Shown: positions 44,295 to 53,733 of the stretch, piece by piece | Layout: every line of letters starts with the position of its first letter | Numbering within the stretch: the stretch's first letter is position 1 | Source of the DNA: GCA-1730015 sp964583825 | GTDB taxonomy: Bacteria; Pseudomonadota; Gammaproteobacteria; Granulosicoccales; Granulosicoccaceae | NCBI GenBank assembly: GCA_964583825.1 | Contig: CAZOXM010000004.1 | Location: 40,092 to 104,091, forward strand | Length of the DNA stretch: 64,000 nt | Direction of reading: 5' to 3' | The notes under the pieces: generated by a model | Database searches by the model: none | Seen by the model: the letters and a program-made list of their open reading frames with translations, nothing else | What the model was told of the DNA's origin: nothing | Translations under genes and position numbers: made by a program

Positions 44295-45280
44295 TCATCG
44301 GATACGGCAAGCACGATCTTACCGAAATGACTCCCCTGCTCCATGGCTTTGTGTGCCTGTGCCGCCTGAGCCAGTGGGAAGACATCGGATATCAGCGGTT
44401 CAATACGGCCGCTCGCAAACAGGGGCACCACGTTCTTTTCAAAATTCGCGATAATAGAAGCCTTCTCTGCCAGTGGCCTCGACCTCAACACAGATCCGAT
44501 GATCTGCTGACGCTTCACCATCATCAGAGCAATATTCAGCTCCGCTTTCGGACCACCCATGATGCCGATAATCACAAGACGTCCGGCCACTGCCAGACAC
44601 TTCATATTGCCCGCAAGGTAAGAGCCGCCAAGATGATCAAGTATGACATTGGCACCTCGACCATCAGTAAGGCGCTTCACTTCATCGGCAAATGACTGCT
44701 CCCGGTAATTGATCACATGGTGCGCGCCGAGTGCGGCAACACGTTCTACTTTACCGGCCGATGCGGTGACGATGACAGTCACCTCCGGGGTCAGTGCGCG
44801 CAGCAGTTGAATCGCAGCGGTGTTAACACCGCCACCACCGCCGTGTAACAACACCGTGTCGGCAGATTGCGGCACACCCAATACAATCGCATTGAGGTAA
44901 GCGGTGATATACGTTTCACAAATGCAGGCAGCCTGTTGAAACGAGAGGTTGTCCGGTACCGGCATCGTGTGATTTTCATAGGCACAGACGTACTCGGCAT
45001 AGCCACCTCCACCGACCAGTGCAAAAACGCGATCTCCCGGGCGGTACCGGGTGACCCCGTCACCCACGGATTCTACCGTCCCCGCGACCTCAAGGCCGAG
45101 AATTTCAGAGTCTCCTTTCGGGGGCGGATAATTTCCCTGGCGCTGAATCACATCGGGTCGATTAACCGACGTCGCGGCCACTCTGATGAGCAGCTGACCA
45201 GTACCGATCGAGGGAATTTCCACCTCATCGAGGTAGAGTTGGTCGGCATCGCCGAATTCTTTCAATTGGATTGCTTTCAT
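44291..45280 (-). CDS. NAD(P)H:quinone oxidoreductase, zinc-independent MDR family (PIG3-like)
   Basis: 329 residues, medium-chain dehydrogenase/reductase fold without structural zinc cysteines. The N-terminus MKAIQLKEFG and VNRPDVIQRQGNYPPPKG are typical of the TP53I3/PIG3 group. The nucleotide-binding loop is GGGGGVNTAAIQL. It reduces quinones with NADPH. The stop codon TAG (44291-44293) lies inside the right-hand CTAG of the MITE-like element. It is divergent from otnK with about 98 bases between them. Confidence 0.92.
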   Translation of the reverse strand: MKAIQLKEFGDADQLYLDEVEIPSIGTGQLLIRVAATSVNRPDVIQRQGNYPPPKGDSEILGLEVAGTVESVGDGVTRYRPGDRVFALVGGGGYAEYVCAYENHTMPVPDNLSFQQAACICETYITAYLNAIVLGVPQSADTVLLHGGGGGVNTAAIQLLRALTPEVTVIVTASAGKVERVAALGAHHVINYREQSFADEVKRLTDGRGANVILDHLGGSYLAGNMKCLAVAGRLVIIGIMGGPKAELNIALMMVKRQQIIGSVLRSRPLAEKASIIANFEKNVVPLFASGRIEPLISDVFPLAQAAQAHKAMEQGSHFGKIVLAVSDD

Positions 45281-45378
45281 ACAACGGTTCCTGACGTGGG
45301 CCGGCGTAATTGTACCCTCTGAGAGTAAGTATCGTTTACACTAGTTTTTCCCGGAACCTGCACTTCGCAATCTACTTT

Positions 45379-46632
45379 ATGACCAAAGGGCTGCTGCTCG
45401 GCTGCATTGCCGACGATTTCACCGGCGCGAGTGACCTCGCCAATACGCTCGCAAAGGAAGGGATGCGGACCACCCAGCTTATCGGTACACCACCGGCGGA
45501 TCGCAGGGTCGATTGCGAAGCGGCGGTGGTCTCTTTAAAGAGTCGGTCAATTCCCGCAGCACAGGCAGTCGAACAATCACTCGAAGCACTGCGCTGGCTG
45601 CAGGCACAGGGCGCACAGCAGTTTCTGTTTAAATACTGTTCCACGTTTGACTCCACCGCTGAAGGCAATATCGGCCCGGTCGCCGAGGCACTGGCGGCGG
45701 CGCTCGACACACACGCGGTCGTGGTATGTCCGGCCTTTCCAACCACAGGCCGCACGTTATATCAGGGACATTTGTTTGTGTTTGATAAACTGCTTAACGA
45801 GTCCGGACTGGAAAATCATCCGCTCAACCCGATGACGGACGCCGACATCCGCAGATGGCTGGCCGCTCAGTGCCAAAGCCAACCCGGTCACGTCGACCAT
45901 GCGATCGTCTCGAGTGGTAGCACCGCTATCGAAAAGGCACTGGCGGAGCATGCAGCAGAGAATACCCGACTGGTGGTCGTCGATGCCATTGTCGACAACG
46001 ACCTCAGAGCGATTGGCAGCGCGTGTGCGAACGCTCGACTGTTGACTGGAGGGTCCGGTATAGCGCTCGGGCTGCCGGAGAATTTCCGTCGCAATAATCA
46101 GCTTTCCTCCGGCGGTGATAATTTTCACACCCAGTCATCTGCCGGTGCCATTCTTTGCGGCAGCTGCTCAGAAGCCACGCGCCGGCAAATCAATACTTAT
46201 GACGGCCCGCATTTTCCGATTGATGCACCGTCACTGATGGACGGTACCGTAACTGCCTCATCAGTCGCTGAACAACTGCCGGCGAACGAAGCGCCACTCA
46301 TTTATTCGTCTGCCGATCCTGAAACAATAAAAAAACTGCAGTCAACCTATGGCACCGATGAACTGGCGAATAAAATAGAGTCGTTCTTTGGCGCGCTCGC
46401 CGTCCGGCTGGTTGAAGAGGGACGCCGACGAATCGTGGTGGCCGGTGGCGAGACATCGGGCGCAGTGATTAGCGCGTTGAATCTGACCGCCTTCAACATC
46501 GGCCCTGAAATTGATCCGGGGGTACCGGCACTGAGCACCACAGATAACACGCTGGCAGTCGCGCTAAAGTCAGGTAACTTCGGCTCCGGGGATTTCTTTA
46601 AAAAAGCACTTGCGGTACTGCAGGGTGACTGA
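45379..46632 (+). CDS. otnK: 3-oxo-tetronate kinase (four-carbon acid sugar kinase)
   Basis: 417 residues from the ATG at 45379, matching the OtnK (DUF1537) length; an upstream start at 45310 adds 23 unconserved residues. The N-terminal domain begins LLGCIADDFTGASDLANTLA, with FKYCSTFDSTAEGNIG further on; the C-terminal nucleotide-binding domain has VVAGGETSGAVISAL. It phosphorylates 3-oxo-tetronate in L-threonate/D-erythronate breakdown. It is the first gene of the otnK-otnC-otnI operon; the dehydrogenase that should start the pathway (LtnD/DenD) is not in this window. Confidence 0.93.
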   Translation: MTKGLLLGCIADDFTGASDLANTLAKEGMRTTQLIGTPPADRRVDCEAAVVSLKSRSIPAAQAVEQSLEALRWLQAQGAQQFLFKYCSTFDSTAEGNIGPVAEALAAALDTHAVVVCPAFPTTGRTLYQGHLFVFDKLLNESGLENHPLNPMTDADIRRWLAAQCQSQPGHVDHAIVSSGSTAIEKALAEHAAENTRLVVVDAIVDNDLRAIGSACANARLLTGGSGIALGLPENFRRNNQLSSGGDNFHTQSSAGAILCGSCSEATRRQINTYDGPHFPIDAPSLMDGTVTASSVAEQLPANEAPLIYSSADPETIKKLQSTYGTDELANKIESFFGALAVRLVEEGRRRIVVAGGETSGAVISALNLTAFNIGPEIDPGVPALSTTDNTLAVALKSGNFGSGDFFKKALAVLQGD

Positions 46633-47248
46633 CAGTAAGCTTCGCGAGCAGATATGTCGCTTCGGACGCTCACTGTTTGAGCGCGGCCTGACCATGGGCA
46701 GCAGTGGCAATATCAGTGTTAAAACCAGTGACGGATGGCTTGTCACCCCCACCAACGCTTCATTGGGATTTCTGGACCCGGACCGGCTCAGTGTGCTTGA
46801 CAGGCACGGCAGGCTCGTCTCCGGCGATGCACCTACCAAGGAAGTGCCACTGCACACTGCCATGTACGACACCGTGGAAAATTGTGGTGCTATCGTGCAT
46901 TTGCACTCAACCCATTCGGTCGCTGTGTCCATGTTACCGGATACCGATCCGGAAGATGTACTGCCACCACTTACCGCCTACTACGTTATGCGCGTGGGTA
47001 AAACTGCACTGATTCCCTATCATCGCCCCGGAGACCCGCACATCGGCGATGCCATCAAGGGACTCGCCGGTAAATATACTTCGGTACTACTCGCAAACCA
47101 TGGCCCGGTGATGGCAGGCAAGACACTCGAAGCCGCTGTCTATGCCACTGAAGAACTCGAAGAAACTTCACGACTGCATTTGCTGACGCGCGGGCTCAAC
47201 CCGCGAGTACTGACCGATGCACAAATTAAAGCACTCAACAACAAATAA
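46625..47248 (+). CDS. otnC: 3-oxo-tetronate 4-phosphate decarboxylase (class II aldolase family)
   Basis: 207 residues if the GTG at 46625 is used, overlapping the otnK stop by 8 bases; a TTG at 46610 is also possible. The class II aldolase/adducin fold shows TMGSSGNISVK, the metal-binding HLHSTHS and the later LANHGPVMAG. Family OtnC enzymes decarboxylate 3-oxo-tetronate 4-phosphate to dihydroxyacetone phosphate. Translation is coupled to otnK. Confidence 0.92.
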   Translation: MTDSKLREQICRFGRSLFERGLTMGSSGNISVKTSDGWLVTPTNASLGFLDPDRLSVLDRHGRLVSGDAPTKEVPLHTAMYDTVENCGAIVHLHSTHSVAVSMLPDTDPEDVLPPLTAYYVMRVGKTALIPYHRPGDPHIGDAIKGLAGKYTSVLLANHGPVMAGKTLEAAVYATEELEETSRLHLLTRGLNPRVLTDAQIKALNNK

Positions 47249-47266
47249 GGACTACAGGTAACCACA

Positions 47267-48055
47267 ATGCCTCTGCTCGCCGCCAACCTTTCCATGATGT
47301 TCAACGAACATGACTTTTTCAACCGTTTCGAAGCCGCCGCCAAAGCGGGCTTTAGCGCTGTTGAGTACTTGTTCCCCTATGATCATCCTGCGGATGCACT
47401 GACAGAGCAGTTACAGCAGCATCAACTGCAGCAGGTACTGTTCAATACTGTTCCGGGAGACTGGGACAGCGGAGAACGCGGACTCGCCAGTCTGCCCGGC
47501 AGGGAGCAGGAGTTCCTCGATGGTATCAGCAAAGCGATCGAATACGCTAAAACGCTCAAGTGTCCCAGAGTTCACGCCATGGCCGGATTGATTATCGACA
47601 ACGACAGTCAGACACAACAGCGCGATACTTACGTGAAAAACATCGCGTCAGCGGCAAAGCTTTGTGCGACCGACAACATAGATTTGCTGATAGAACCGAT
47701 TAACCCAATCAATATGCCCGGTTATTTTCTCAATGATTTCAGTCAGGCCTGCACACTGCTGGATGAAGTCAACAGCACCGGACTGAATGCAAAACTACAG
47801 TTTGACTTCTTTCACTGCCAGCGCATTTACGGTGATGTACCGGCGTGGATTAAAAAATGCAAACATCACATTGCACACTTTCAGATCGCCGGCACGCCGG
47901 ATCGGCATGAACCGGATATCGGTGATCTGCCCTACCAAAAAATTATCGAAACTGTCGTCAGCGAAGGCCTGGGAGATCTGGCAATCGGTTGCGAATATAT
48001 ACCATCGGCAGTGACAGAAGACGGTCTGGCATGGTGTAAAGAGTGGCTCAACTGA
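47267..48055 (+). CDS. otnI: 2-oxo-tetronate isomerase / hydroxypyruvate isomerase family
   Basis: 262 residues, TIM-barrel of the Hyi/OtnI group. The N-terminus LLAANLSMMFNEHDFFNRF and the conserved metal-site segments IEPINP, LQFDFFHCQRIYGD and HFQIAGTPDRHEPD are all present. In the threonate/erythronate pathway OtnI interconverts 2-oxo- and 3-oxo-tetronate. Context with otnK and otnC favours this over hydroxypyruvate isomerase. A weak stem-loop (CTCACCG / CGGTGAG, 48068-48096) follows the stop. Confidence 0.92.
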   Translation: MPLLAANLSMMFNEHDFFNRFEAAAKAGFSAVEYLFPYDHPADALTEQLQQHQLQQVLFNTVPGDWDSGERGLASLPGREQEFLDGISKAIEYAKTLKCPRVHAMAGLIIDNDSQTQQRDTYVKNIASAAKLCATDNIDLLIEPINPINMPGYFLNDFSQACTLLDEVNSTGLNAKLQFDFFHCQRIYGDVPAWIKKCKHHIAHFQIAGTPDRHEPDIGDLPYQKIIETVVSEGLGDLAIGCEYIPSAVTEDGLAWCKEWLN

Positions 48056-48215
48056 CAGGCAATCAGGCTCACCGCTTCAAACTATAGAACGGTGAGACAC
48101 GATGTGACCCGGGAGCTTGCCTGGCACAGGCTGTAGACGCCCATGTGTATTTACAAGCACCCTGACGCAGGGACGTCAGCGTTGTACCACAACCTCGTCG
48201 GGATACTATCACTGC

Positions 48216-48695
48216 ATGCACGCCTTCAAGTTATTCATTTACCGACATTTGCCGAAAGCACTGCAGCTGCTTATTCGACGAACGTTGTTCCCGACTTATC
48301 TGGTCGCGGCAAAGGTATACGTGACACGTGAAGACGGCCGGTTTCTGGCCGTAAACACGACCTACAACACGGGTTGGGATCTGCCGAGCGGCCATTGCGA
48401 TCGATGCGAAAGCCCGACAGATGCTGCTGCCAGAGAACTGTGGGAGGAAACCGGTATAGTCGTCAACGATCTTACGCAGCGAGCAGTTATCTTCCAGCCT
48501 GCCAGCGCTACGGTACAGGTCATTTTCACTGCCGGCACCACCGATCCGGATTCCATCAGGGCCGATAACATCGAAGTGTCAGAAGTGCGCTGGGTCAAAG
48601 ACGGGGAAGTCGCGTTGAATCCTTATGCGCTTGAAGCGATTAAAGTGATTGATAAGCACAAGGCCCACTACTGGGTATCCGATCTCGGTCACTAA
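48216..48695 (+). CDS. NUDIX hydrolase
   Basis: 159 residues from the ATG at 48216. The NUDIX box runs from GHCDRCESPTD to ARELWEETGI with all catalytic Glu and Arg in place. A hydrophobic/basic N-terminus (FKLFIYRHLPKALQLLIRR) precedes it and may associate with membrane, but it is not a clear helix. The substrate is unknown. Its last 4 bases overlap the convergent hrpA gene end. Confidence 0.88.
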   Translation: MHAFKLFIYRHLPKALQLLIRRTLFPTYLVAAKVYVTREDGRFLAVNTTYNTGWDLPSGHCDRCESPTDAAARELWEETGIVVNDLTQRAVIFQPASATVQVIFTAGTTDPDSIRADNIEVSEVRWVKDGEVALNPYALEAIKVIDKHKAHYWVSDLGH

Positions 48696-51600
48696 CTGAT
48701 CAGTGTCTGACCACGAGCGTTTTCCAGCAGGGTCTCGAGTCGTGCTACCGATACTTTCTCCACCGTGCCGAGTTCCTGAGCAAAGACTGACACACGCAAC
48801 TCTTCAAACATCCATCGAATCTGATTAACCGCATCTGCCTGCGCCTTGATCCGCTCCCACAGAGGTAACAATTCTGCTCGTCGACGCCTGTCGCGATCCG
48901 GCTCCCGATCGAGGCTGTCCAGTCGTTTGTCGATCGCTTTGAAGTAAACCGGAAAACGGCGCAGCTTCTCCTGCGGGGTGGCCGTTACAAAACCGGGATA
49001 GATCAGATGGGTAATCTGATCCTTAATGTCCGCGACCGGCTCAACCCAGCTCAGGGATACGGAACCACTCATTCTTCTCGCCACGGAGCGATGTGCTTCC
49101 ATCGTTTTTTCAAGCACTGCACACAGTTGATTGGCGTTTTCGATCAGCCCGGCCTGTTGCTTTTCAAGCACTTCGTAAAACTGTTCCCGCGTGCGCGGGT
49201 GAGGTGCTGCATTGACAAACGTCATGTCTATCGCGGCATTGACGATATCTTTTTTCAGTTCCTCGCTCTTGCCGAACACCGCAAACCGCAGACTGAGCAC
49301 TTCGATACCCGGCAAATTTCTCTGCAGGTACTTGATCTCCTTTGAAAGGCACTTCCGATACAAGTTCCGCAGCCCGACCGGCATTGCATTCTGCGCATCC
49401 TCTGCAGTGGCCAGAAGCTTTAAATCAACCTGTTCAGATTCTGCTACCAGCGCCGGATACCCCTGCATTTTTACACCCTGAGTTTCGACTTCTACTGATT
49501 CAGGCAGATCACCAAAGTTCCACTCTTTAAGATCACTGCGTTCAAAGTGATTATCAGCTGTTGATGCGAGATCATTTTTTATCTGATCCAGATACTTCTT
49601 CTGCATCTGTGTGAGATTGCGACTCTCATCGATACACGCACCAGCCTCGTCCAGTATTTCAAATCGCATAAGCAAATGATTCGGCAGGGACTGCGATTGA
49701 AAATCCGACACAGTCAGTGGCTCCGCCGACACCGTTTTTAAACCAGCCAGCAACGCCTCAAGCAACCCTTTTTCTTTGTCGTTTGATATCTCGCGGACCA
49801 TACGGCTCGCCACATCCGGAGCCGGCACATAGTTTCTGCGCAGCGGCTTGGGCAATGATTTGATCAGTGCGACGATTTTCTCGTGCAACAACCCGGGAAC
49901 CAGCCATTCACACTGCTTCGCCGACACACGATTCAACAGGCTGGCCGGTACACACAAGGTCACGCCATCGGCAGGTGTACCGGGTTTAAATTGATATTTC
50001 AGCGGCAATACCACACCGGAAAATTCGATCTGATCGGGAAAATCCGTATTGTTGATATCCGGCTCTTCATCCCGCAACAGGAATTCCCGGCTTAGAAAAA
50101 GCCCCCGTGCGGCAGACGCTTCGAATGCCTGTCGCCACTGTTCAAACTGCGGACCGGAGTAGATGCCCTCCGGCACAATCTGATCATAGAATCGATAAAG
50201 CTCTTCAGGATCAACCAGTATATCCCGACGTCTCGACTTCTCCTCAAGCGTTACGACTTCATCGATCAGACTCAGGTTATGACGAAAGAACGCTGCATTG
50301 GTGTTGTAATTGCCTTCGACCAGTGCACTTCTGATAAAAATTTCCCTAGATTCTACCGGGTTGACCGGACCATAGTTCACGCGCTTTTTTTCAACGACGA
50401 CCAGACCGTACAAAGTCGACTTGCGCAAGGCACCCACCTGAGCGCGCTTGCGCTGCCAGCTCGCACCACTGTAACTGTGTTTGAGCAAAGGTTCGGCTGC
50501 CCGCTCTATCCACTCCGGTGACACGCCAGCCACGCAGCGCGCATAGATGCGATTCGTCTCGCTGACCTCTGCTGCTATTATCCACTTCGGGCCCTTGCCG
50601 AATAAGCCCGACCCGGGAAAAATCATCAGCTTTCTGTTGCGCGTACCCAGGTAGTGGTTTTTGTCCTCTTTACAGGCGACATTGCCCAGCAGGCCCGACA
50701 GTAAAGACCGATGTATGCTGTCGTACTTCGCCTCTGTCGTATTTTCTGAAATCTTTAATTCCCTGAGTACTTCTTTCAATTGCCGCCTGATATCACGCCA
50801 TTCTCTGATGCGCATGGATGACAGAAAACGCTGTCGACACATTTTGCGGAATTGATTATTCGACAGTCGCTCCATTTGCACTCGACAGAATACCCAAAGA
50901 TTCAGTATCGCAAGAAAATCAGATTTGGCATCATTGAACTCGGCATGAAGTTCATCCGCCGCCTGCCGTGCGGACATGGGGCGTTCTCTCGGGTCCTGCA
51001 CGGACAGGGCGCTGACAATAGTAAGTACCTCGGCAACTGCACCTTCATCAGCCGCGGCAAGCAACATGCGTGCGAGCCTCGGATCGATCGGCATCCGCGC
51101 CACTTTACGCCCGAGTGCCGTCACTTTTCGTTGAGCATTGACAGCGCCAAGCTCGATTAACAGTTGATATCCATCGTTAATCAGCCTGCCCTCTGGCGCC
51201 TGAACAAAGGGAAACGACTCCATTTTCCCGAGTCTGGATACTTCCATCTGCAAAATAACCGATGCCAGATTTGTCCTTATTATCTCGGGCTCGGTAAACT
51301 CCGCACGCTGCTCAAAATCCTCTTCACTATAGAGCCGGATACAAACACCCGGTGCTTCCCGTCCACAACGACCTTTACGCTGATTGGCAGACGCCTGTGA
51401 CACCGCTTCTATCGGCAGACGCTGAAGCTTACTGCGCGCGCTGTAGCGGGATATGCGTGCCAGCCCTGAGTCGACCACATATCGAATGCCGGGCACGGTC
51501 AGCGACGTCTCCGCAACATTAGTCGCCAGCACAATCCTTCTGCCGCCATGCGGCTTAAAGATCCGGTTTTGTTCCGATGCCGATAGTCTTGCCAGCATCG

Positions 51601-52588
51601 GTAATACCTCAACCCCCCGAAGCAGTCGGCTGCCTGCAACGGCTTTTCCCAGATGATCGGCGGCCTCCCGTATATCGCGCTCACCGGGAAGAAAGACAAG
51701 AATGTCTCCACTACCGGTTGTCGCCAGTTCTTCGCACGCATCGAAAATTGCCTGCGGCTGGTCAATATCTTCCGCCTCCTGCCAGGGCCGGTAGCGCACC
51801 TCAACCGGATAGCTTCTGCCTTCTGCAAGAATGATCGGTGCGTTGTTGAAGTGTTTGGAAAACGTCTCAGGATCAATGGTCGCAGAGGTAATGACAACTT
51901 TCAGGTCTCTACGCTTTTTTAACAGCGACTTCAGGTAGCCCAGTATGAAATCAATGTTTAAAGAACGTTCATGCGCCTCATCGATAATAAGAGTGTCATA
52001 CTGATTGAGCCATGGATCAGACTGAATTTCGGCAAGCAGGATACCGTCAGTCATCAATTTGATATAGGTATCATCTGACAGTTGATCGTTAAACCTGACT
52101 TTGTAGCCAACCGCATTGCCAACTTCAGTTTTTAACTCCGCTGCTATACGGGCAGACACGCTGCGTGCGGCGATTCGTCTGGGCTGGGTATGACCGATTA
52201 AGGCGTCTCGCCCCAGACCGGCTTCCAGACACATTTTGGGGATCTGGGTTGTTTTGCCGGAACCGGTTTCACCACAGATGATGGTCACCGGATTGTTTTT
52301 AATACTTTCTACAATTGCATCGCGGTGAGCGACGATGGGAAGGCCGTCAGGATACTCGCACACCGGCACATTTTGCTCGCGACGTGCGCGCAGCGCCTGC
52401 GAAGCGACGATGGCTTTCTCCAGCGCCTCGAGTTTTGATGCAGAGGAATTTTCCCGATCGCTTTTTGCATCAGCGTGTTTTTCACGGGTGTCATGCAGAC
52501 GTTTTAGCCTGCTTCTAAAGCGATGCTGATCCCGGCGCAAACACTTTTCAATTTCAAGGTGCAGGCGTCTTGCGTTACTAGCGGACAA
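48692..52588 (-). CDS. hrpA: ATP-dependent RNA helicase HrpA
   Basis: 1298 residues, the length typical of gammaproteobacterial HrpA. The helicase core carries GETGSGKTT (motif I), DEAH (motif II), SATI (motif III) and the C-terminal RGRxGR-like KGRCGRE of motif VI. A long family-specific C-terminal half (DUF3418) follows. The start is a TTG at 52588, 17 bases after the SPOR gene stop, with no good ribosome-binding site, so coupling to the upstream gene is likely. HrpA resolves RNA structures and stalled ribosomes in E. coli. Confidence 0.95.
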   Translation of the reverse strand: MSASNARRLHLEIEKCLRRDQHRFRSRLKRLHDTREKHADAKSDRENSSASKLEALEKAIVASQALRARREQNVPVCEYPDGLPIVAHRDAIVESIKNNPVTIICGETGSGKTTQIPKMCLEAGLGRDALIGHTQPRRIAARSVSARIAAELKTEVGNAVGYKVRFNDQLSDDTYIKLMTDGILLAEIQSDPWLNQYDTLIIDEAHERSLNIDFILGYLKSLLKKRRDLKVVITSATIDPETFSKHFNNAPIILAEGRSYPVEVRYRPWQEAEDIDQPQAIFDACEELATTGSGDILVFLPGERDIREAADHLGKAVAGSRLLRGVEVLPMLARLSASEQNRIFKPHGGRRIVLATNVAETSLTVPGIRYVVDSGLARISRYSARSKLQRLPIEAVSQASANQRKGRCGREAPGVCIRLYSEEDFEQRAEFTEPEIIRTNLASVILQMEVSRLGKMESFPFVQAPEGRLINDGYQLLIELGAVNAQRKVTALGRKVARMPIDPRLARMLLAAADEGAVAEVLTIVSALSVQDPRERPMSARQAADELHAEFNDAKSDFLAILNLWVFCRVQMERLSNNQFRKMCRQRFLSSMRIREWRDIRRQLKEVLRELKISENTTEAKYDSIHRSLLSGLLGNVACKEDKNHYLGTRNRKLMIFPGSGLFGKGPKWIIAAEVSETNRIYARCVAGVSPEWIERAAEPLLKHSYSGASWQRKRAQVGALRKSTLYGLVVVEKKRVNYGPVNPVESREIFIRSALVEGNYNTNAAFFRHNLSLIDEVVTLEEKSRRRDILVDPEELYRFYDQIVPEGIYSGPQFEQWRQAFEASAARGLFLSREFLLRDEEPDINNTDFPDQIEFSGVVLPLKYQFKPGTPADGVTLCVPASLLNRVSAKQCEWLVPGLLHEKIVALIKSLPKPLRRNYVPAPDVASRMVREISNDKEKGLLEALLAGLKTVSAEPLTVSDFQSQSLPNHLLMRFEILDEAGACIDESRNLTQMQKKYLDQIKNDLASTADNHFERSDLKEWNFGDLPESVEVETQGVKMQGYPALVAESEQVDLKLLATAEDAQNAMPVGLRNLYRKCLSKEIKYLQRNLPGIEVLSLRFAVFGKSEELKKDIVNAAIDMTFVNAAPHPRTREQFYEVLEKQQAGLIENANQLCAVLEKTMEAHRSVARRMSGSVSLSWVEPVADIKDQITHLIYPGFVTATPQEKLRRFPVYFKAIDKRLDSLDREPDRDRRRRAELLPLWERIKAQADAVNQIRWMFEELRVSVFAQELGTVEKVSVARLETLLENARGQTLIS

Positions 52589-52605
52589 TAGATATTAGCG
52601 CGGCG

Positions 52606-53388
52606 TCAGCTTTGCACCTTGATGACAAGGTAACCCATACCGCTCTGGCTGAGTCGCTGTTGTGCCTGCCGCAGGTTGTTGGAACTGTAGAACGGACCGA
52701 TACGGACGCGGTGCAGCAACTTGCCGTCTTTCCTCACTTTGTGAATGAAAGCATCCATACCGGAATTGCGCAGACTGTTCTGCATCGCTGCAGCGTCAAC
52801 CTGACTGCTAAACGCACCCGCCTGCAGGTAATAGAAAGTTTTGGGGGCGTTGGGCACTTTCTTGATAATGGTGGGTTCCTGCACTGTTCGACCGTCTATC
52901 GCTGCAGCCGGCACGCTGCGGGTCGCAGCGGTTGCCAGCGCGGCAGTACCACCCGACACACTGCCTACCGCGGCAGATGAGGCAATCTCGACAGGCTCCA
53001 CCCCTTCCGCGTTGCTGAACTCATCGGCTATTTCTACCGCGGTTGGACGTTCATTGGTTCCTGCACCAAAGCGGCCACTACCGCTGGTTCGGCTGAAAGC
53101 CGGGATCTGGTCTGCCTGAATGTTCGGTACCGCATCTTCAACACCCGGGAGGTTGTCGTAGAAGCCGAACTGCGACGGATCAGCCGCCTCGTAGGTTTCC
53201 ACGGCACGCTCGGTTTCAACCAGCGTGTAGTGATCCTCCGGCATGCCGGACAGAAACAGCACAAAGCCCAGAACGAAGCCGACAATCACCCCGATGGTGA
53301 GAAGCATCCAGCCCTGACTGGCACCCAGTTGCCTGTGTGGCATGGCACCGCATTGAGATACCTTTGTGGTCGAGACTGAGTTATTCAT
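52606..53388 (-). CDS. SPOR domain membrane protein (FtsN-like)
   Basis: 260 residues from the ATG at 53388 (53409 is an alternative; the frame stays open further up). One transmembrane helix lies near residues 30-50 (MLLTIGVIVGFVLGFVLF). A Ser/Ala/Thr-rich periplasmic linker leads to a C-terminal SPOR domain (about 185-260) with YYLQAGAFSSQVDAAAMQNSL and VRIGPFYSSNNLRQAQQRL. SPOR domains bind denuded septal peptidoglycan, so this is likely a division protein of FtsN type, as often encoded near priA. The N-terminal cytoplasmic tail is short and basic. Confidence 0.88.
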   Translation of the reverse strand: MNNSVSTTKVSQCGAMPHRQLGASQGWMLLTIGVIVGFVLGFVLFLSGMPEDHYTLVETERAVETYEAADPSQFGFYDNLPGVEDAVPNIQADQIPAFSRTSGSGRFGAGTNERPTAVEIADEFSNAEGVEPVEIASSAAVGSVSGGTAALATAATRSVPAAAIDGRTVQEPTIIKKVPNAPKTFYYLQAGAFSSQVDAAAMQNSLRNSGMDAFIHKVRKDGKLLHRVRIGPFYSSNNLRQAQQRLSQSGMGYLVIKVQS

Positions 53389-53733
53389 GAGATCAGGTGA
53401 AATGTTCATCGCCGTCAGGGCACCACAGGTACGTGGCGCAGAAATATCGGTTCGGGCAGTAACTGTACCGCTTTCTTTACATTGATTGTAAACAACCACA
53501 CCGCCCAACTCACCGGTAATACCGCTTGCACGGCCGTCGTTTTCCCCAGTCACCAGCTTGTTGCGCACTACGGTTGGAAATTATTTAAAGTCAGTTATTT
53601 ACGACCGATAGTTATTCTAACGCCTGAACTTACGGAACGGAAGTATCGGGGTGAAAATTAATCGATCGGGCACTGATGCGAGCAGTTCGAAAAGCGCTCG
53701 ATACCACAATATCTAGCAGACGATCGCGCTATG